Part shown: in pieces, positions 1-11,465 of the stretch
How positions within the stretch are numbered: the first letter of the stretch is position 1
Layout: each line of letters opens with the position of its first letter
Assembly: GCA_964036045.1 (NCBI GenBank)
Contig: OZ038391.1
Coordinates: 40,496,685-40,560,684 of the forward strand
DNA length: 64,000 bases
Reading direction: 5' to 3'
Source: Eutreptiella sp. 'Long Island Sound 2002'
Taxonomy: Eukaryota > Euglenozoa > Euglenophyceae > Eutreptiales > Eutreptiaceae
Notes under the pieces: model-generated
What the model was told of the DNA's origin: nothing
What the model saw: the letters and a program-made list of their open reading frames with translations, nothing else
The model's database searches: none
Translations under genes and position numbers: made by a program

Positions 1-28
1 CGTCCTGCCATAGGAGCACGCCATCCTC

Positions 29-2092
29 TTGGTGCCGGGGGATAATGGAGAGCTCGAGCCGCGTCTGCCCTCCATGCAAGCCCTTCAGCAAGTCCGGGAG
101 ATGGAGTGGCGTTCGCTAGCGGCACGCACCAGGGCGCACACGCCACTGGCTGGCGCCTGCGAGGCGGTGCCCCTGGGAGCTGTACACCACGGCCCAACGC
201 ACAGAAATATGCTGCGGGCACGTGACGGTCCCTTGTCCACAATGCAGGTCATGCGATGGTGGAGACAGAAGCTCACGCGTATGGCAATACCGGCCCACCT
301 CCGTATCTTCTGTGGGGGGCCGGAGGAGGACATTGGCCACATGCGCCTACTGTGTGCGCGGGACGAGGAGGTGGCTGGGCTCCTGTGCAGGCGTGTGGAG
401 GAGTTCACGGCGGAGCTACCCCTGACAGACAGGGCGGTGGAGTTCGTGGCGTGGAGGGAGCACGGCTGCAGGTGGACTGAACCCCTGATGGCGGGTGTCG
501 TCCCCGGGGACTTGAAGCGGCTTTTCGCTGCGGTGCGAGCGGCGTCGTCCCGGGGCCCTGCCAAGGCCAGGCTCTTTGTGGAGGACATGGTCCAGATTGG
601 GGAAGATGTGTATGCCCGCAGGAACCATCGGCTCACCCAGATCATGCAGCTGCCGGTGCAAGATCGAAGGAGGGCGGTATACGCGTTCCTGCGAGGTGAC
701 ACACCCTTCTACCCGCCGGCAGGGAGGATCCAGCAGCGTCCGCCGTGGAACCTGTTTGCCGGCCTCCCCGGCAACCTGCGGGCAACCTTTCAGAGGGCAC
801 CGCTGCACGCACTGCTGGTGCCACGGTCGTGCATCGCGCAAGAAGAGGCCATGTCCTTGTTCCCTCACTGGATGGCGGCGGTGGCGCAGGCCTTCAACCT
901 GTGGATCGGTTCCTGGGTGGCGCGGGACATCACGACATTCAGGGAGTGGTCCCGCGTGGTGTCGGCGCAATCGTGGGCCCTGGTGCGTGGTGCCAAGGTG
1001 AGAAGCCCTGACGGCCAGAGTGATCCCTGGCTCCAGGTGTACGCCAACCATCCAGCTGTGGGGAACGTCATGGGCTGGCCTCGCGAGGTGCTGCCGGTCC
1101 TTCAGCAACCTCTGTGCAGTCTCCCAATCCTGGCGGTGGCTGTCGTACTTGACGTGGGTACGTTGTGGCTGTATGACCGGCAGCTGCGACGAGCCATAGC
1201 AGCGGTCACGGAGCAGCGGTCCATGGCAGTGTTAGTGGGCTCCAAGCAGCTGGCACGGGTACAGGGCGACGACGCGCAAGGCCACGTCACGGAGGCCATG
1301 TTCTCTCTGCCGGAAGGGGACGACCACGTGGCTGCCGATGCCCGTCACACCCTTGACACCCTGGGCCTCGCGGCGGTAATTGAGGCTCGGGCGGGAGGAC
1401 AACGCTTGGTTCTAGCATCCGCCAGAGGCCCGGGGCAAGACGGGGTTGATGTCATCGGGGAGGTCTTACGGGACTACGGTTGGCAGCTCCTGGCGCATGG
1501 CACACACCGCCCCAAAGTTGCGCGGTGGCCCCGGCTGCTTGAGAGCCTGCCGGTGATGCCTGACGGGCGACCAATACTCCGCCCGGTGTCCACGTGGGAG
1601 GAAGCGAGGCGCAGCCTCCTCAGTTGTGCCACGGCACGCACGCTGGCGGGTGCTTTGCTCGGACTCCAGGCCGCGTGCTGCGATGTATGGCAGGATCTGT
1701 GGTCGCAGTGTTGTGATGGTAGCTGCGTTCCGTCGCGGTCTGTGCTTCCGCAGCGATGCCACGGGTGCGGGGAAACAGCGTCCGTTTGCGTTCATCAATG
1801 TGCCTCCGTCCCACTATGCAGGACATGTAAGGAGCGTGCCAATAGGAGGTGGCCTAAGGCGAGGTGGGCACTGCGGCACTCTGGACAGATGTCCTCAAGT
1901 GCCTGGAAGACAATCCAGGGTGGCCTGAAGAGCGTCCGGGTGGAAGGGGTACAGTGCCCTGGAGCGCCGTCGGCAGCCCTGCCCCTGCTGCTGTGGTGGG
2001 CGGCTCTGGAGGGCGACTCGCGGATACTCTGGTTGTGGCATCACCGAGGAAATGGTGAAGGCGTGGTGGGGGCCGGGGGTGATGCAGATTGA
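29..2092 (+). CDS. Uncharacterised 687-codon ORF, possibly 3' part of a LINE ORF2
   Basis: This is a long GC-rich open frame with no family I can name. The frame is open only from about base 14, because an in-frame TAG lies at 11-13. The codon at 29 is TTG and the first ATG is at 74, so the true start is unclear and the ORF may be the downstream piece of something cut by the window edge. Near residue 95 a Cys-x8-His-x4-Cys arrangement (FCGGPEEDIGHMRLLC) resembles the zinc-binding tail often found after the RT in LINE ORF2 proteins. A second Cys cluster (CHGCGETASVCVHQC...CRTC) lies near residues 580-605. No RT, endonuclease or RNase H core is visible. A repeat that looks like a retroelement 3' end lies 1.4 kb downstream, which fits a LINE remnant but does not prove it. 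A host gene is possible. Confidence 0.4.
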   Translation: MVPGDNGELEPRLPSMQALQQVREMEWRSLAARTRAHTPLAGACEAVPLGAVHHGPTHRNMLRARDGPLSTMQVMRWWRQKLTRMAIPAHLRIFCGGPEEDIGHMRLLCARDEEVAGLLCRRVEEFTAELPLTDRAVEFVAWREHGCRWTEPLMAGVVPGDLKRLFAAVRAASSRGPAKARLFVEDMVQIGEDVYARRNHRLTQIMQLPVQDRRRAVYAFLRGDTPFYPPAGRIQQRPPWNLFAGLPGNLRATFQRAPLHALLVPRSCIAQEEAMSLFPHWMAAVAQAFNLWIGSWVARDITTFREWSRVVSAQSWALVRGAKVRSPDGQSDPWLQVYANHPAVGNVMGWPREVLPVLQQPLCSLPILAVAVVLDVGTLWLYDRQLRRAIAAVTEQRSMAVLVGSKQLARVQGDDAQGHVTEAMFSLPEGDDHVAADARHTLDTLGLAAVIEARAGGQRLVLASARGPGQDGVDVIGEVLRDYGWQLLAHGTHRPKVARWPRLLESLPVMPDGRPILRPVSTWEEARRSLLSCATARTLAGALLGLQAACCDVWQDLWSQCCDGSCVPSRSVLPQRCHGCGETASVCVHQCASVPLCRTCKERANRRWPKARWALRHSGQMSSSAWKTIQGGLKSVRVEGVQCPGAPSAALPLLLWWAALEGDSRILWLWHHRGNGEGVVGAGGDAD

Positions 2093-3490
2093 TGGGGTTA
2101 GGAAATGTGGGTGCACCTGCTACCGTCCCTACGCTGGACGCAGCGGAGGGGGTGGCGCCTGAGAAGCAGTGCCCTCATGGCCTGATTGTGCGGTACTGGC
2201 AGGCGGCGTATGACGGCCAACGCGATGTGACAGGTCGTGCGGGCCTGATGGTGAGCTGTACTGCCCCCGTGCATGAGGGTCAGACAGGGATGCTTCACCC
2301 GCCTGCCCCGGGCCGCCGCATACAACAGTGAGGTGTCATGGGTCGTCCCGACCAGGGTAATAAGGCCCAAACCCCTGTAGGGTATTCCCATGGCACCGGG
2401 GTCTCTACTGGCGGCCTGGCTACGGCAGTATTGGGGGTGGTTGCTCGGGATACACCGGGGGTGCACGGAGTTGTCTGGGGGTTACGGCGTTACGGCGCCC
2501 CCTGGGAGTGTTACACGGGGTTGCGGGGACGGCCTGCAGGCCCCGGGGGCGGCGACGAAGCGATGATGTGTGCGTAGAGGGATATGACGGCGAGGTCGTC
2601 AGGTGGACAGTATGGCGGGCGTCCTGGAGACAGCGTGGCAGCCTGGGAGGAGCACTCACGGGGGGCACGCGGAGTTCAAGGTGACGGTGTACTGGCATCT
2701 TGGGGGTATACGCGGCGGTACTGGGGTCCGTACCGTGGGGGTACGCGGCGGTACTAGGGAACCGCACAGTGGGGGAGCAACGGGGATGCATGGCGGTACT
2801 GGGGTGTCCCCCTGACCCCTCTAACAACTCAGGGGCCACGTGGGGGCATCCCCGGGCCCCGTTAACGAACTAGAGGGACCGTGCGTGCGGGCATGTACAT
2901 AGTCTAACCTCTGACCATGGCCTTGTGGTTGCGGTGGTGCGTATGGTGGCGGCTCGCAGGTTGCATTGGCGTGGCAACGGCGGTACTACGCGGCGTTGTA
3001 GCGAAGAGTATGCGGTCGCCTCACCATTGTAACGACTTACCCCTGGGGGGCGCCAGTCCGGTCGGCCAGAGGCGAGGAGAGAGGAGGAGGGGCATGCTGA
3101 GTGGTCCGGGGGGTGACGCGCGGGCCAATGCTATAAGTAGGCTCGCCACGTCGTCGGTGGGGGCCGAACCTGCGGCCTGGTGGCTGCTGTGGCGGAAGAG
3201 GCGCAACCACGGGAGCTGGCCAATCAGTGCAGGTAAGGGTCAAGGGTAGGTGCCAGGGCAATGTATGTGGGCCAGATGAGGTGCACCTGGTTACCACACC
3301 CCGGGGCGAGCCTCTGGTGGGTACCCCTACAGGGGGTCGATAACCAAGCTACGGCACCCACCAGCCTGAATCCCAGCCAGCGACATTCACGGGTTGCGCC
3401 CCTCCCGTCGCGTAGCGGCCGGCGTCTCCCCCTGTAGACCCTCAAGTTATATTATACCTGGGAAAGAGGCCGCATGCGTGCTGGTTTGTT
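2093..3490. other. GC-rich stretch without a recognisable gene
   Basis: Only short, overlapping frames occur here. Between about 2690 and 2810 a degenerate motif of the type GCGGTACTGGGGT recurs several times, which suggests a small decayed minisatellite. It could be the 3' untranslated part of the preceding ORF or element. I see no RNA gene. Confidence 0.4.
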
Positions 3491-3494
3491 CCTT

Positions 3495-3828
3495 GGTTGC
3501 CGCTTTGCGCCGGACAGAGAAGCCCTTGCTTTCTGCTTGTTGTGATGCTGCTGCAATGCTGTGCCTTGCCCCCTTGTCCTCGGCGAACAAACGGGCCAGC
3601 GCCCGTCGCCGTTGCTAATGCTACCGCTATGCAGTTGCCACTGCCCCAAAAGTCTGGTTGACCGGTATCCCCGGTCCTCTGGGTCCTCCGTCATGCTGTG
3701 GGCCACCTCAGGCAGCCCTGGGACCCACGGGATCGAGCGAGGCAGGAACCACCTGTCGGCGCGAGATGCCCGGTACCTCCAGTAGACGGCATGATAAGTG
3801 GTTATGACTATGACTATGACTATATATA
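3495..3828 (+). repeat. Dispersed repeat, copy 1, with microsatellite tail
   Basis: About 330 bp are nearly identical to 32203-32530. Both copies start near GGTTGCCGCTTTGCGCC and end in three TATGAC-type units followed by a TA run. Copy 1 then continues into a TAAG microsatellite (about 3826-3850). A conserved body with a simple-repeat tail is what the 3' ends of many non-LTR elements look like. I therefore infer a LINE or SINE 3' end, but no coding part is attached with certainty. Confidence 0.7.
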
Positions 3829-5013
3829 AGTAAGTAAGTAAGTAAGTAAGGGCGGCCGCGTCCGCAGCCTCATCTGACATCTCCTTGCTTGTTTTACATG
3901 GTGGCCGCCTCTGGCGGGAAGGAGAGGTCTCCAGCATCAGTTCCCCTGGCGACCCCTTTCTCACCTCACGGCCGAGAACTTCAACCAGGTTCCCTTGGGG
4001 CATGACCGGCGGTAGGTGTCCTTCAGTCGCTGCCGTCACGGTCTCAGCTCCTTCCGGTCACCCATCGAAGGACCCTCCGGCCTTCCCCCCCTAGCACAGC
4101 CTTTCGGGCGCCTGCAGGCGGGTTTCCTGTGGATAGCCCTCGCCGACAGCGGAGCATTTCTCTCTATCAACCACATTCCACCACTCCCCATCCCTCACGG
4201 GCTTGAGTACCCACTCGGCTCCCGGATGCACTTGGGTGTCGTCCATCCGCGGCTGGAGGCCAGGGGGCGACCCTTTCCACGTTCCCCCAGGTCCCGCTCA
4301 CGCGTGAACCTACGTGTACTTAGGCCATTGACCCGGGGACCTCAGGGTCAACCCTCACCCCTGTGGACACCTCACCGCCGTCCCAAAGTTCAGGGCATTT
4401 TCCCGACTTCCCGTTGCCAGGCTCCCCATGGTTGGCCCATGGTTTACCACTCCATGGCGACTGGTTTCCCAATCCCACGGGGCTGTTGCTTGGCGCTTTC
4501 GGCCTCCCTTCCCATCCCATGTCCCGTTCCCCTTCGCCTCATACCGTCACCGGCCCAATCCCCGCTTCCCATGGTTTTCCGATGCCTAGGGGCCGTTGTG
4601 TGGCCCGTGCCACACCCCTGTCCTAGCCCCGTGCCCCCATCCCACCCCTCATCCCGTGTTTATACCCCACCGGGCCGCCAGCAACCCCGTGGCGCGGGCC
4701 CACAGGATCCTCATCCATCCGGGGACCGTTTCGTGCTCCTTGCACGGGTCGCTCCTATCCTCTCCCCTGCTTCCGCGCACTCGGCGCGCTCTTCTCCCAA
4801 CGTTCCTGTCCGGGTCGTCTGGCCACTGTTCCTATGTCATGGCACCCTTGGCCCACCTATGCTCTGGCACGAGGACACAGCGTGACCAGGCGGTTGTGGC
4901 CTAGCAGGGACACCACCACACGTACCCCCACTAGGGCTTGGAGGGGAGTTGTGTTCTGTGTTCTGTATGCTTCCACCGCCTGTTGTCTTGCCGTCCTTGA
5001 CGTCTTCTTGTCG
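3829..5013. other. Intergenic DNA, TAAG microsatellite and Pro-rich frame
   Basis: A TAAG run of six or so units sits at the left end. A 289-codon Pro/Ser-rich frame (4016-4885) crosses the region. It has no domain, signal or compositional support and overlapping frames of similar length exist, so I do not call it a gene. Confidence 0.4.
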
Positions 5014-7989
5014 CGGCAGAGGCAGGGGCAGGGGCAGAGGCAGGGGCTGGGGCGGCAGTGGCAGGGGCAGGGGCAGGGGCAGGGGCAGGGGCAGGAGCAG
5101 GGGCCGTGGGAGGGGCTGGGGCAGTGGCAGGGGCAGTGGCAGGGGCAGGGGCATGGGCAGGGACAGTGGTTTGTGCAAGGGCAGTGGCAGGGGCAGGGGC
5201 AGGGGCCGTTGCAGGGGCAGGGGCAGGGGCAGGGGCTTGGGCAGGGGCAGAGGCAGGGGCAGTGGCAGGGGCAGGGGCAGGGGCAGAGGTAGGGGCAGGG
5301 GGGGCAGGGGCAGGGGCAGGGGCAGTGGCAGGGGCAGGGGCAGGGGCAGGGGCAGGGGCAGTGGCAGGAGCCGGAACAGTGGGAGGGGTAAGGGCAGTGG
5401 CAGGGGCAGGGGCCGGGTCAGGGGCAGGGGCAGGGGCAGGGGCAGTGGCAGGGGCAGGGGCAGTGGGAGGGGTAAGGGCAGTGGCAGGGGCAGGGGCCAG
5501 GGCAGGGGCAGGGGCAGGGGCAGGGGCAGTGGCAGGGGCAGGGGCTGGGGCAGGGGCAGGGGCAGGGACAGGGCCAGTGGCTGGCGCAGGGGCAGTGGCA
5601 GGGGCAGGGGCAGGGGTAGGGGCAGGGGCAGTGGCAGGGGCAGTGGCAGGGGCAGGGGCATGCGCAGGGACAGTGGTTGGTGCAAGGGCAGTGGCAGGGG
5701 CAGGGGCAGGGGCAGTTTCAGGGGCAGGGGCAGGGGCAAGGGCTTGTGCAGGGGCAGCGGCAGGGGCAGGGGCATGGGCACGGAGAGTGGTTGGTGCAAG
5801 GGCAGTGGCAGGGGCAGGGGTAGGGGCAGTTGCAGGGGCAGGGGCAGGGGCAGGGGCTTGGGCAGGGGCAGAGGCAGGGGCAGTGGCAGGGGCAGGGGCA
5901 GGGGCAGAGGTAGGGGCAGGGGGGGCAGGGGCAGGGGCAGGGGCAGTGGCAGGGGCAGGGGCAGGGGCAGGGGCAGGGGCAGTGGCAGGAGCCGGAACAG
6001 TGGGAGGGGTAAGGGCAGTGGCAGGGGCAGGGGCCGGGTCAGGGGCAGGGGCAGGGGCAGGGGCAGTGGCAGGGGCAGGGACAGGGCCAGTGGCTGGAGC
6101 AGGGGCAGTGGCAGGGGCAGGGGCAGGGGTAGGGGCAGGGGCACTGGCAGGGGCAGTGGAAGGGGCAGGGGCGTGGGCAGGGACAGTGGTTGGTGCAAGG
6201 GCAGTGGCAGGGGCAGGGGCAGGGGCAGTTGCAGGGGCAGGGGCAGGGGCAGGGGCTTGGGCAGGGGCAGAGGCAGGGGCAGTGGCAGGGGCAGGGGCAG
6301 GGGCAGAGGTAGGGGTAGGGGGGGCAGGGGCAGGGGCAGGGGCAGTGGCAGGGGCAGTGGCAGGGGCAGGGGCAGGGGCAGTGGCAGGAGGCGGAACAGT
6401 GGGAGGGGTAAGGGCAGTGGCAGGGGCAGGGGCCGGGTCAGGGGCAGGGGCAGGGGCAGGGGCAGTGGCAGGGGCAGGGACAGGGCCAGTGGCTGGAGCA
6501 GGGGCAGTGGCAGGGGCAGGGGCAGGGGTAGGGGCAGGGGCACTGGCAGGGGCAGTGGAAGGGGCAGGGGCGTGGGCAGGGACAGTGGTTGGTGCAAGGA
6601 CAGTGGCAGGGGCAGGGGCAGGGGCAGTTGCAGGGGCAGGGGCAGGGGCAGGGGCTTGGGCAGGGGCAGAGGCAGGGGCAGTGGCAGGGGCAGGGGCAGG
6701 GGCAGAGGTAGGGGCAGGGGGGGCAGGGGCAGGGGCAGGGGCAGTGGCAGGGGCAGTGGCAGGGGCAGGGGCAGGGGGCAGTGGCAGGAGGCGGGGCAGT
6801 TGGAGGGGTAAGGGCAGTGGCAGGGGCAGGGGCCGGGGCAGGGGCGGGGGCAGGGGCAGGGGCAGTGGCAGGGGCAGGGGATGGGGCAGGGGCAGGGTCA
6901 GGGACAGGGCCAGTGGCTGGAGCAGGGGCAGTGGCAGGGGCAGGGGCAGGGGTAGGGGCAGGGGCAGGGACAGGGGCAGGGGCAGTAGCAGGGGCACAAG
7001 CAAAGGCAGGGGCAGGGGCAGGGGCAGATGAAGAGGCAGTGGCAGGGGCAGTGGCAGGGGCAGGGGCAGGGGCAGTGGCAGGGGCAGTGGCAGTAGCAGG
7101 GGCAGGGGCAGGGGCAGTGGCAGTAGCAGGGGCAGGGGCAGGGGCAGTGGCTGTGGCAGGGGCAGGGGCAGAGCCATGGGCAGGGGGGCAGGGCCAGGGG
7201 CAGGGGATGTGGCAGGGGCAGGGGCAGGGGCAGGGGCAGGGGCAGGGTCAGGGTCAGGGGCAGGGGCAGGGGCAGGGGCAGGGGCAGTGGGTGGGGCAGG
7301 GGCAGTGGCAGAGGCAGGGCCAGGGGCATGGGCAGGGACAGCGGCAGGGGCAGGGGCCGGGGCTGTGGGAGGTGCAGGGGCAGTGGCACGGGCAGGGGCA
7401 GGGGCAGATGCTAGGGCAGGGGCAGGAGCAGGGACCCGGGCAGGGGCAGAGGCAGGGGCACAGGCGGGGGCAGGGGCAGGGGCAGGGACAGTGGCAGAGG
7501 CAGGGGCAGGGGCAGTAGCAGGGGCAGAGGCAGGGGCAGAACAGGGGCAGGGGCAGGGGCAGGGGCATGGCAGGGGCAATGGCAGTGGCAGGGGCAGGGG
7601 CAGGGGCAGTGGCTGTAGCAGGGGCAGGGGCAGGGGCAGGAGCATGGGCGGTGGCAGTAGCAGGGGCAGGGGCAGGGGCAGTGGCTGGGGCAGGGGCAGT
7701 GGCAGGGGCTAAGGCAGGGGCAGAGGCAGGGGCAGGGGGGGCAGGGGCAGGGGCAGGGGCAGTGGTAGGAGCAGGGGCAGGGGCAGGGGCAGGGGCAGGG
7801 GCCGGGGCAGTGGCAGGAGCAGGGGCAGTGGGAGGGGCAAGGGCAGTGGCAGGCGGGGCAGGGGCAGTGTCAGGAGCAGGGGCAGGGGCAGGGGCAGGGG
7901 CAGTCACAGTTGCTGGGGCAGGGGCAGCGGCAGCGGCAGGGGCCTGGCTGTGGCAGGGGCAGTGGCAGGGGCAGAGGCAGGGGCAGGGG
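5014..7989 (+). repeat. GGGGCA hexanucleotide array 1 with ~398 bp higher-order repeat
   Basis: Almost 3 kb are built of GGGGCA with interspersed GTGGCA, GAGGCA, GGGGTA and similar variants, G-rich on the + strand. Marker variants recur at about 398 bp spacing: GCAGAGGTAGGGG at about 5905, 6303 and 6701, and AGTGGTTGGTGCAAGG at about 5787, 6183 and 6581. The hexamer has therefore been amplified as a higher-order repeat. All frames are stop-poor because the period is a multiple of three, so the 620-904 codon frames (Gly-Arg, Gly-Ala, Gln-Gly on +, Pro-Leu, Pro-Ala on -) are products of the repeat. Runs of four G every six bases are G-quadruplex-prone. Confidence 0.95.
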
Positions 7990-8886
7990 GGGCTTTGGCT
8001 TTGGCTTTGGCTTTGCTTCTCCGCTGGGTCGGTGCGGGTGAACCGTCCCGCCCCTTAACACGCTTTGTTACCCCTGCATCACCGTGCTATTCCTTTACCT
8101 ACGCTTGTTTGGTCCTTGCGTTTTCCTGGTCTTTCGTCTTTTTTTATACGTCGGCGTTCCGCCTTTTCTTTGTTTGTTTGTTTGTTTGTTTGTTTTTTCT
8201 TCCTTATCGTGTGCTTGCTTCCTGTTTGTTTGGTTCCGTCGGTGCTTCTGCCTGTTCCTGCTTCTCCTTGTTGACTCTCCTTGTCACTGGTTTGTTTCCT
8301 CTGCACCGAAAAGCGCCTAAATGCTGAAAATGCTGGAAATGCAAGGACAAGACACCCGCTCCCTTCACTCACAAGCAAAGCCATCCAAAGCAAAGCCCGT
8401 GATGTCAGCTCCAATGCCTGAGGCGTCGTGTGCTGGCCGGCATGGCACTGCCATGCGGGCACCTCTCGGCGTATGCCCCTATGGTGCGGTTGTGCTGCTG
8501 GCCTCCTTACTTTATGACGCCCCGTGTGGCGGGCTCCCGCCCGCGACGGCTCTTGCCTCTGCTCTTCGCTGGTGCCCTCGTCGCTCTTCGCTGGTGCCCT
8601 CGTCGTTGTACGCCGCTTGTGCGACTGGCCCGATCGGCCTTCGTGTATCTTCGTCGCCTCGTTTACCGACGGTCCCATCGACGACCGCTTCCGTAGCCCC
8701 GATCGTGTGGACGTGGATCTTGCCGGTCGTAACCTCCGCGTCCTTTGCCTGCGACCCCTTCGTGGCGTGGTCAATACCGGGCCCGATTGCCGCCTCCCGG
8801 TGCTCCTGTACACACAAGCAGCAATGCGCACGTCGTCTCTTGCTGGTCCCTCCATACCACACACACTGCACTGGCCCGCACCAAGA
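7990..8886. other. Spacer with TTTGGC and TTTG microsatellites
   Basis: A short TTTGGC run (about 7990-8015) follows the GGGGCA array and a TTTG run lies at about 8168-8193. The rest is C/T-rich on the + strand. Frames on both strands are short or overlap without a domain. I see no gene. Confidence 0.5.
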
Positions 8887-10095
8887 TCACAGCATCGCCG
8901 CCCATGCCTCCCAGCGCGGCATCCGATACTCCACTGGACCTGCCGCATCGCACAGGAGGCTCCAGTCCTTGCGACGCACTCGTTTGACACCTTGCATCAC
9001 CATCCTTGCCAGGCCTTTCTCCACGTTCGTCGCTCCGTCGCGGCAGAGTAGGAGCAACACTCCTGGCTCGCCCCGCCGCACACGTTCACCCCACGCGCTG
9101 ATCAGTACCTCGATTTGTGTTGCACTGCCCACCGTGCCACACCATGTGACCCGATCAGCAGCCACCTGGGCCTGCTGGACGGGGATGCCACCTGCTCCAT
9201 CTGGACTCCACCCACCATGCGGGATGCGCCACCGCTCATCCAATCGACAATACCTGGTGTGCATCATGGCCCAGTGCAGGACATCCGCGGGCACCCTGAT
9301 CATGGCGCTGTGCTGCGGCGCGTAGTCGCGCGGGTCCCATAGCGGTATGGCATGCTCCCGCTGCATGCCCATGGGGACCCAGTGGACCCGCGTCGCTTTC
9401 GGGTCACAGCCTTCACGCTGGATCCTGTACAGGGTCCTCATGCACTGCAGGACCAGCAGCCTGCTGTCCCTGTTTACCAGGCGTTGGAGATGCTGCACAT
9501 ACGCAGCCGACGGTACACTGCCCAGATACATGTGCCACACTCGGTCACCCACTGCCAGTGTCCGTCTCCAGGGCTTCACCCACAGGAACTCCACTGTCTC
9601 TTCCCCTGCTCTCAGCTGAATGCCTTGCCATACCCTGCGGGTGTGCACTGGGGGTGGCACACGGCGTCGCAGCACCGCTTCAATTTCAGCCATCTCATAC
9701 TCCCAGTTCCCTGTGACCACCGGACACCGGTGCACCAAATGCGCTCTGAGATAACGCGCCTGCATGCCGCATTTGCGGCACTCCCCTGCGACCTCCTCAC
9801 TGGCCACAAAGGCGTCCAGATCTTCGTAGAACGCCGACATGAGGATGGCAGCCGCGTCTTCAGGACAATATGGCGAGAGTCGGTCCCATGCCTTGAGCAG
9901 CTGACCATCAGCGGCATCATCTGGCCTAGCCACTGGCTCCAGCACCTCGACACTGTCAGCGCGCGCCTTGGCGCCCCACTCGTACTGCTGTTTGCACTGC
10001 CTGCGGACATCACAAACCACGTGCCCATTCCACGTGAACAACATGGTCTCGCCATCACACCAGCATGCTGGGCATAGCCACTGCTCTTCAGACAA
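8887..10095 (-). CDS. Uncharacterised ~400-codon ORF with N-terminal CxxC
   Basis: This minus-strand frame codes for about 400 residues with ordinary amino-acid composition, unlike the repeat frames around it. The N-terminus has clustered cysteines (LCPACWC, then CDVRRQC) and a second pair near residue 105 (CRKCG) followed by HLVHRC, so zinc binding is plausible. The codon at 10095 is TTG. The first in-frame ATG is at 10044, after the first CxxC, so the real start or an upstream exon is not resolved. The C-terminal part (GVLLLLCRDGATN and following) weakly recalls a stretch of the ORF at 29-2092. Both may be remnants of one mobile-element family, but that is inference. Confidence 0.45.
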   Translation of the reverse strand: MSEEQWLCPACWCDGETMLFTWNGHVVCDVRRQCKQQYEWGAKARADSVEVLEPVARPDDAADGQLLKAWDRLSPYCPEDAAAILMSAFYEDLDAFVASEEVAGECRKCGMQARYLRAHLVHRCPVVTGNWEYEMAEIEAVLRRRVPPPVHTRRVWQGIQLRAGEETVEFLWVKPWRRTLAVGDRVWHMYLGSVPSAAYVQHLQRLVNRDSRLLVLQCMRTLYRIQREGCDPKATRVHWVPMGMQREHAIPLWDPRDYAPQHSAMIRVPADVLHWAMMHTRYCRLDERWRIPHGGWSPDGAGGIPVQQAQVAADRVTWCGTVGSATQIEVLISAWGERVRRGEPGVLLLLCRDGATNVEKGLARMVMQGVKRVRRKDWSLLCDAAGPVEYRMPRWEAWAAML

Positions 10096-10134
10096 TGCTT
10101 CAAGGCGCCATGCTGTGCCGGTGGGATGTCACGG

Positions 10135-10765
10135 TTGCCTGCACGCCTGCATCCCAGATGCAGAGAGGGCTTTCTCCCCGCTGTATCACCCATGACCACA
10201 CGTGCACTGCGGCCTGCGCAGTAGCACAGATACATCAGCCCGTGGAGGCCTGCACGCCCGCACCCATGGTGCAGAGAGGACTTACACCATGGCACCACGA
10301 TTGCTCACAGCCTGCACGCCTCTGTCATTGACAGAGAGAGGACTTACGCGTGTACTAAATATGTCCTGCCGCCCAGAAGCCTGCACGCCTGCATCCCAGA
10401 TGCAGAGAGGACTTACACCAGAGCAAGACAACTGCACACTGCCTGCACGCCTCTGTCACCGACAGAGAGAGGACTTACGTGTGTGCTAAATATGTCCTGC
10501 TGCCCGGAAGCCTGCACGCCTGCATCCCAGATGCAGAGAGGACTTACACCAGAGCAAGACAACTGCACACCGCCTGCACGCCTCTGTCACCGACAGTGAG
10601 AGGACTTACGTGTGTGCTAAATATGTCCTGCCGCCCAGAAGCCTGCACGCCTGCATCCCAGGTGCAGAGAGGACTCACACCAGAGCAAGACAACTGCACA
10701 CTGCCTGCACGCCTCTGTCGCCGACAGAGAGAGGACTCACGTGCTCACCCAGTATATGCTGTAGC
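10135..10765 (+). repeat. 131 bp minisatellite, about four to five copies
   Basis: Units containing GCCTGCACGCCTGCATCCC, GACTTACACCAGAGC and a GACAGAGAGAGGACTTACG segment recur with a 131 bp period (for example GTGCTAAATATGTCCTG at about 10481 and 10612). Each unit contains two related half-repeats, CTGCACGCCTGCATC and CTGCACGCCTCTGTC, so it probably arose from a ~65 bp ancestor. Copies are very similar. Confidence 0.85.
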
Positions 10766-10774
10766 CCTGGCGTA

Positions 10775-11465
10775 GCATCATTATGCGCCCTGATACGCAT
10801 TCTGCCCCCACGTACTGCTGCGCCGCATCCTGCCCTCATGTACCGCAGCCCCGCACGCAGCTCCACCATACTGCAGCCCCGCATCCGGTTCCCACGTACC
10901 GCTGCCACGCATCCTGACATCACGCGCTGCCGCCCCGCATGCAGCCTCCATGTACCGCAGCCCTGCATGCAGCTCCACGGCACCGCAGCCCCACGTCTGG
11001 CCCCGTGCACAGCTGCCAGAATGTGTACCGCCGCTCTGCATGCAGCCTCCGTATACCGCAGCCCCGTATGCAGCTCCACCGTACTGCAGCCCCATATCCA
11101 GTCCCTATGTATAGCTGCCCCTCATCCTGCCATCCTGTACCGCTGCCCCACATGCGGCCCCCCGATACCGCCGCCCTGCATGTAGCCCAACTGTACTGCA
11201 GCCCCATATCCAGTCCCCATGTACAGCTGCCCCGCATCCATCCATCATGTACAGCTGCCCCACACGCAGCCCTCCGATACCGCCGCTTTGCATGCAGCCC
11301 CACTGTACTGCAGCCCCGTATCCAGTCCCCACGTACAGCTGCCCCTCCTTCAGCCATCATGTACTGCTGCCTCGCGTGCAGCCCTTTGATACCGCAGCCA
11401 CACTTGTAGTCCCACTGTACTGCAGCCCCGTATCCAGCCCCCGTGTACAGCTGCCCCACGCATCC
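10775..11465 (+). repeat. 112 bp minisatellite built from ~28 bp subunits
   Basis: Blocks such as CTGTACTGCAGCCCC recur at about 11191, 11303 and 11415, giving a 112 bp period. Each block contains about four diverged ~28 bp subunits of the type CGTATCCAGTCCCCACGTACAGCTGCCC. Overlapping frames here are repeat products. Confidence 0.8.

Noticed and set aside
4016-4885. 289-codon Pro/Ser-rich frame
   Set aside because: No domain, no conserved start, competing frames on both strands, C-rich composition explains it.
4837-8058. Pro-Leu, Pro-Ala, Gly-Ala and Gly-Arg frames of 500-900 codons over the GGGGCA array
   Set aside because: Hexamer repeats are open in most frames on both strands. The products are pure repeat translation.
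10135-10765. 131 bp repeats as a CRISPR or gene-family cluster
   Set aside because: Contiguous tandem units without spacers and no coding signal.
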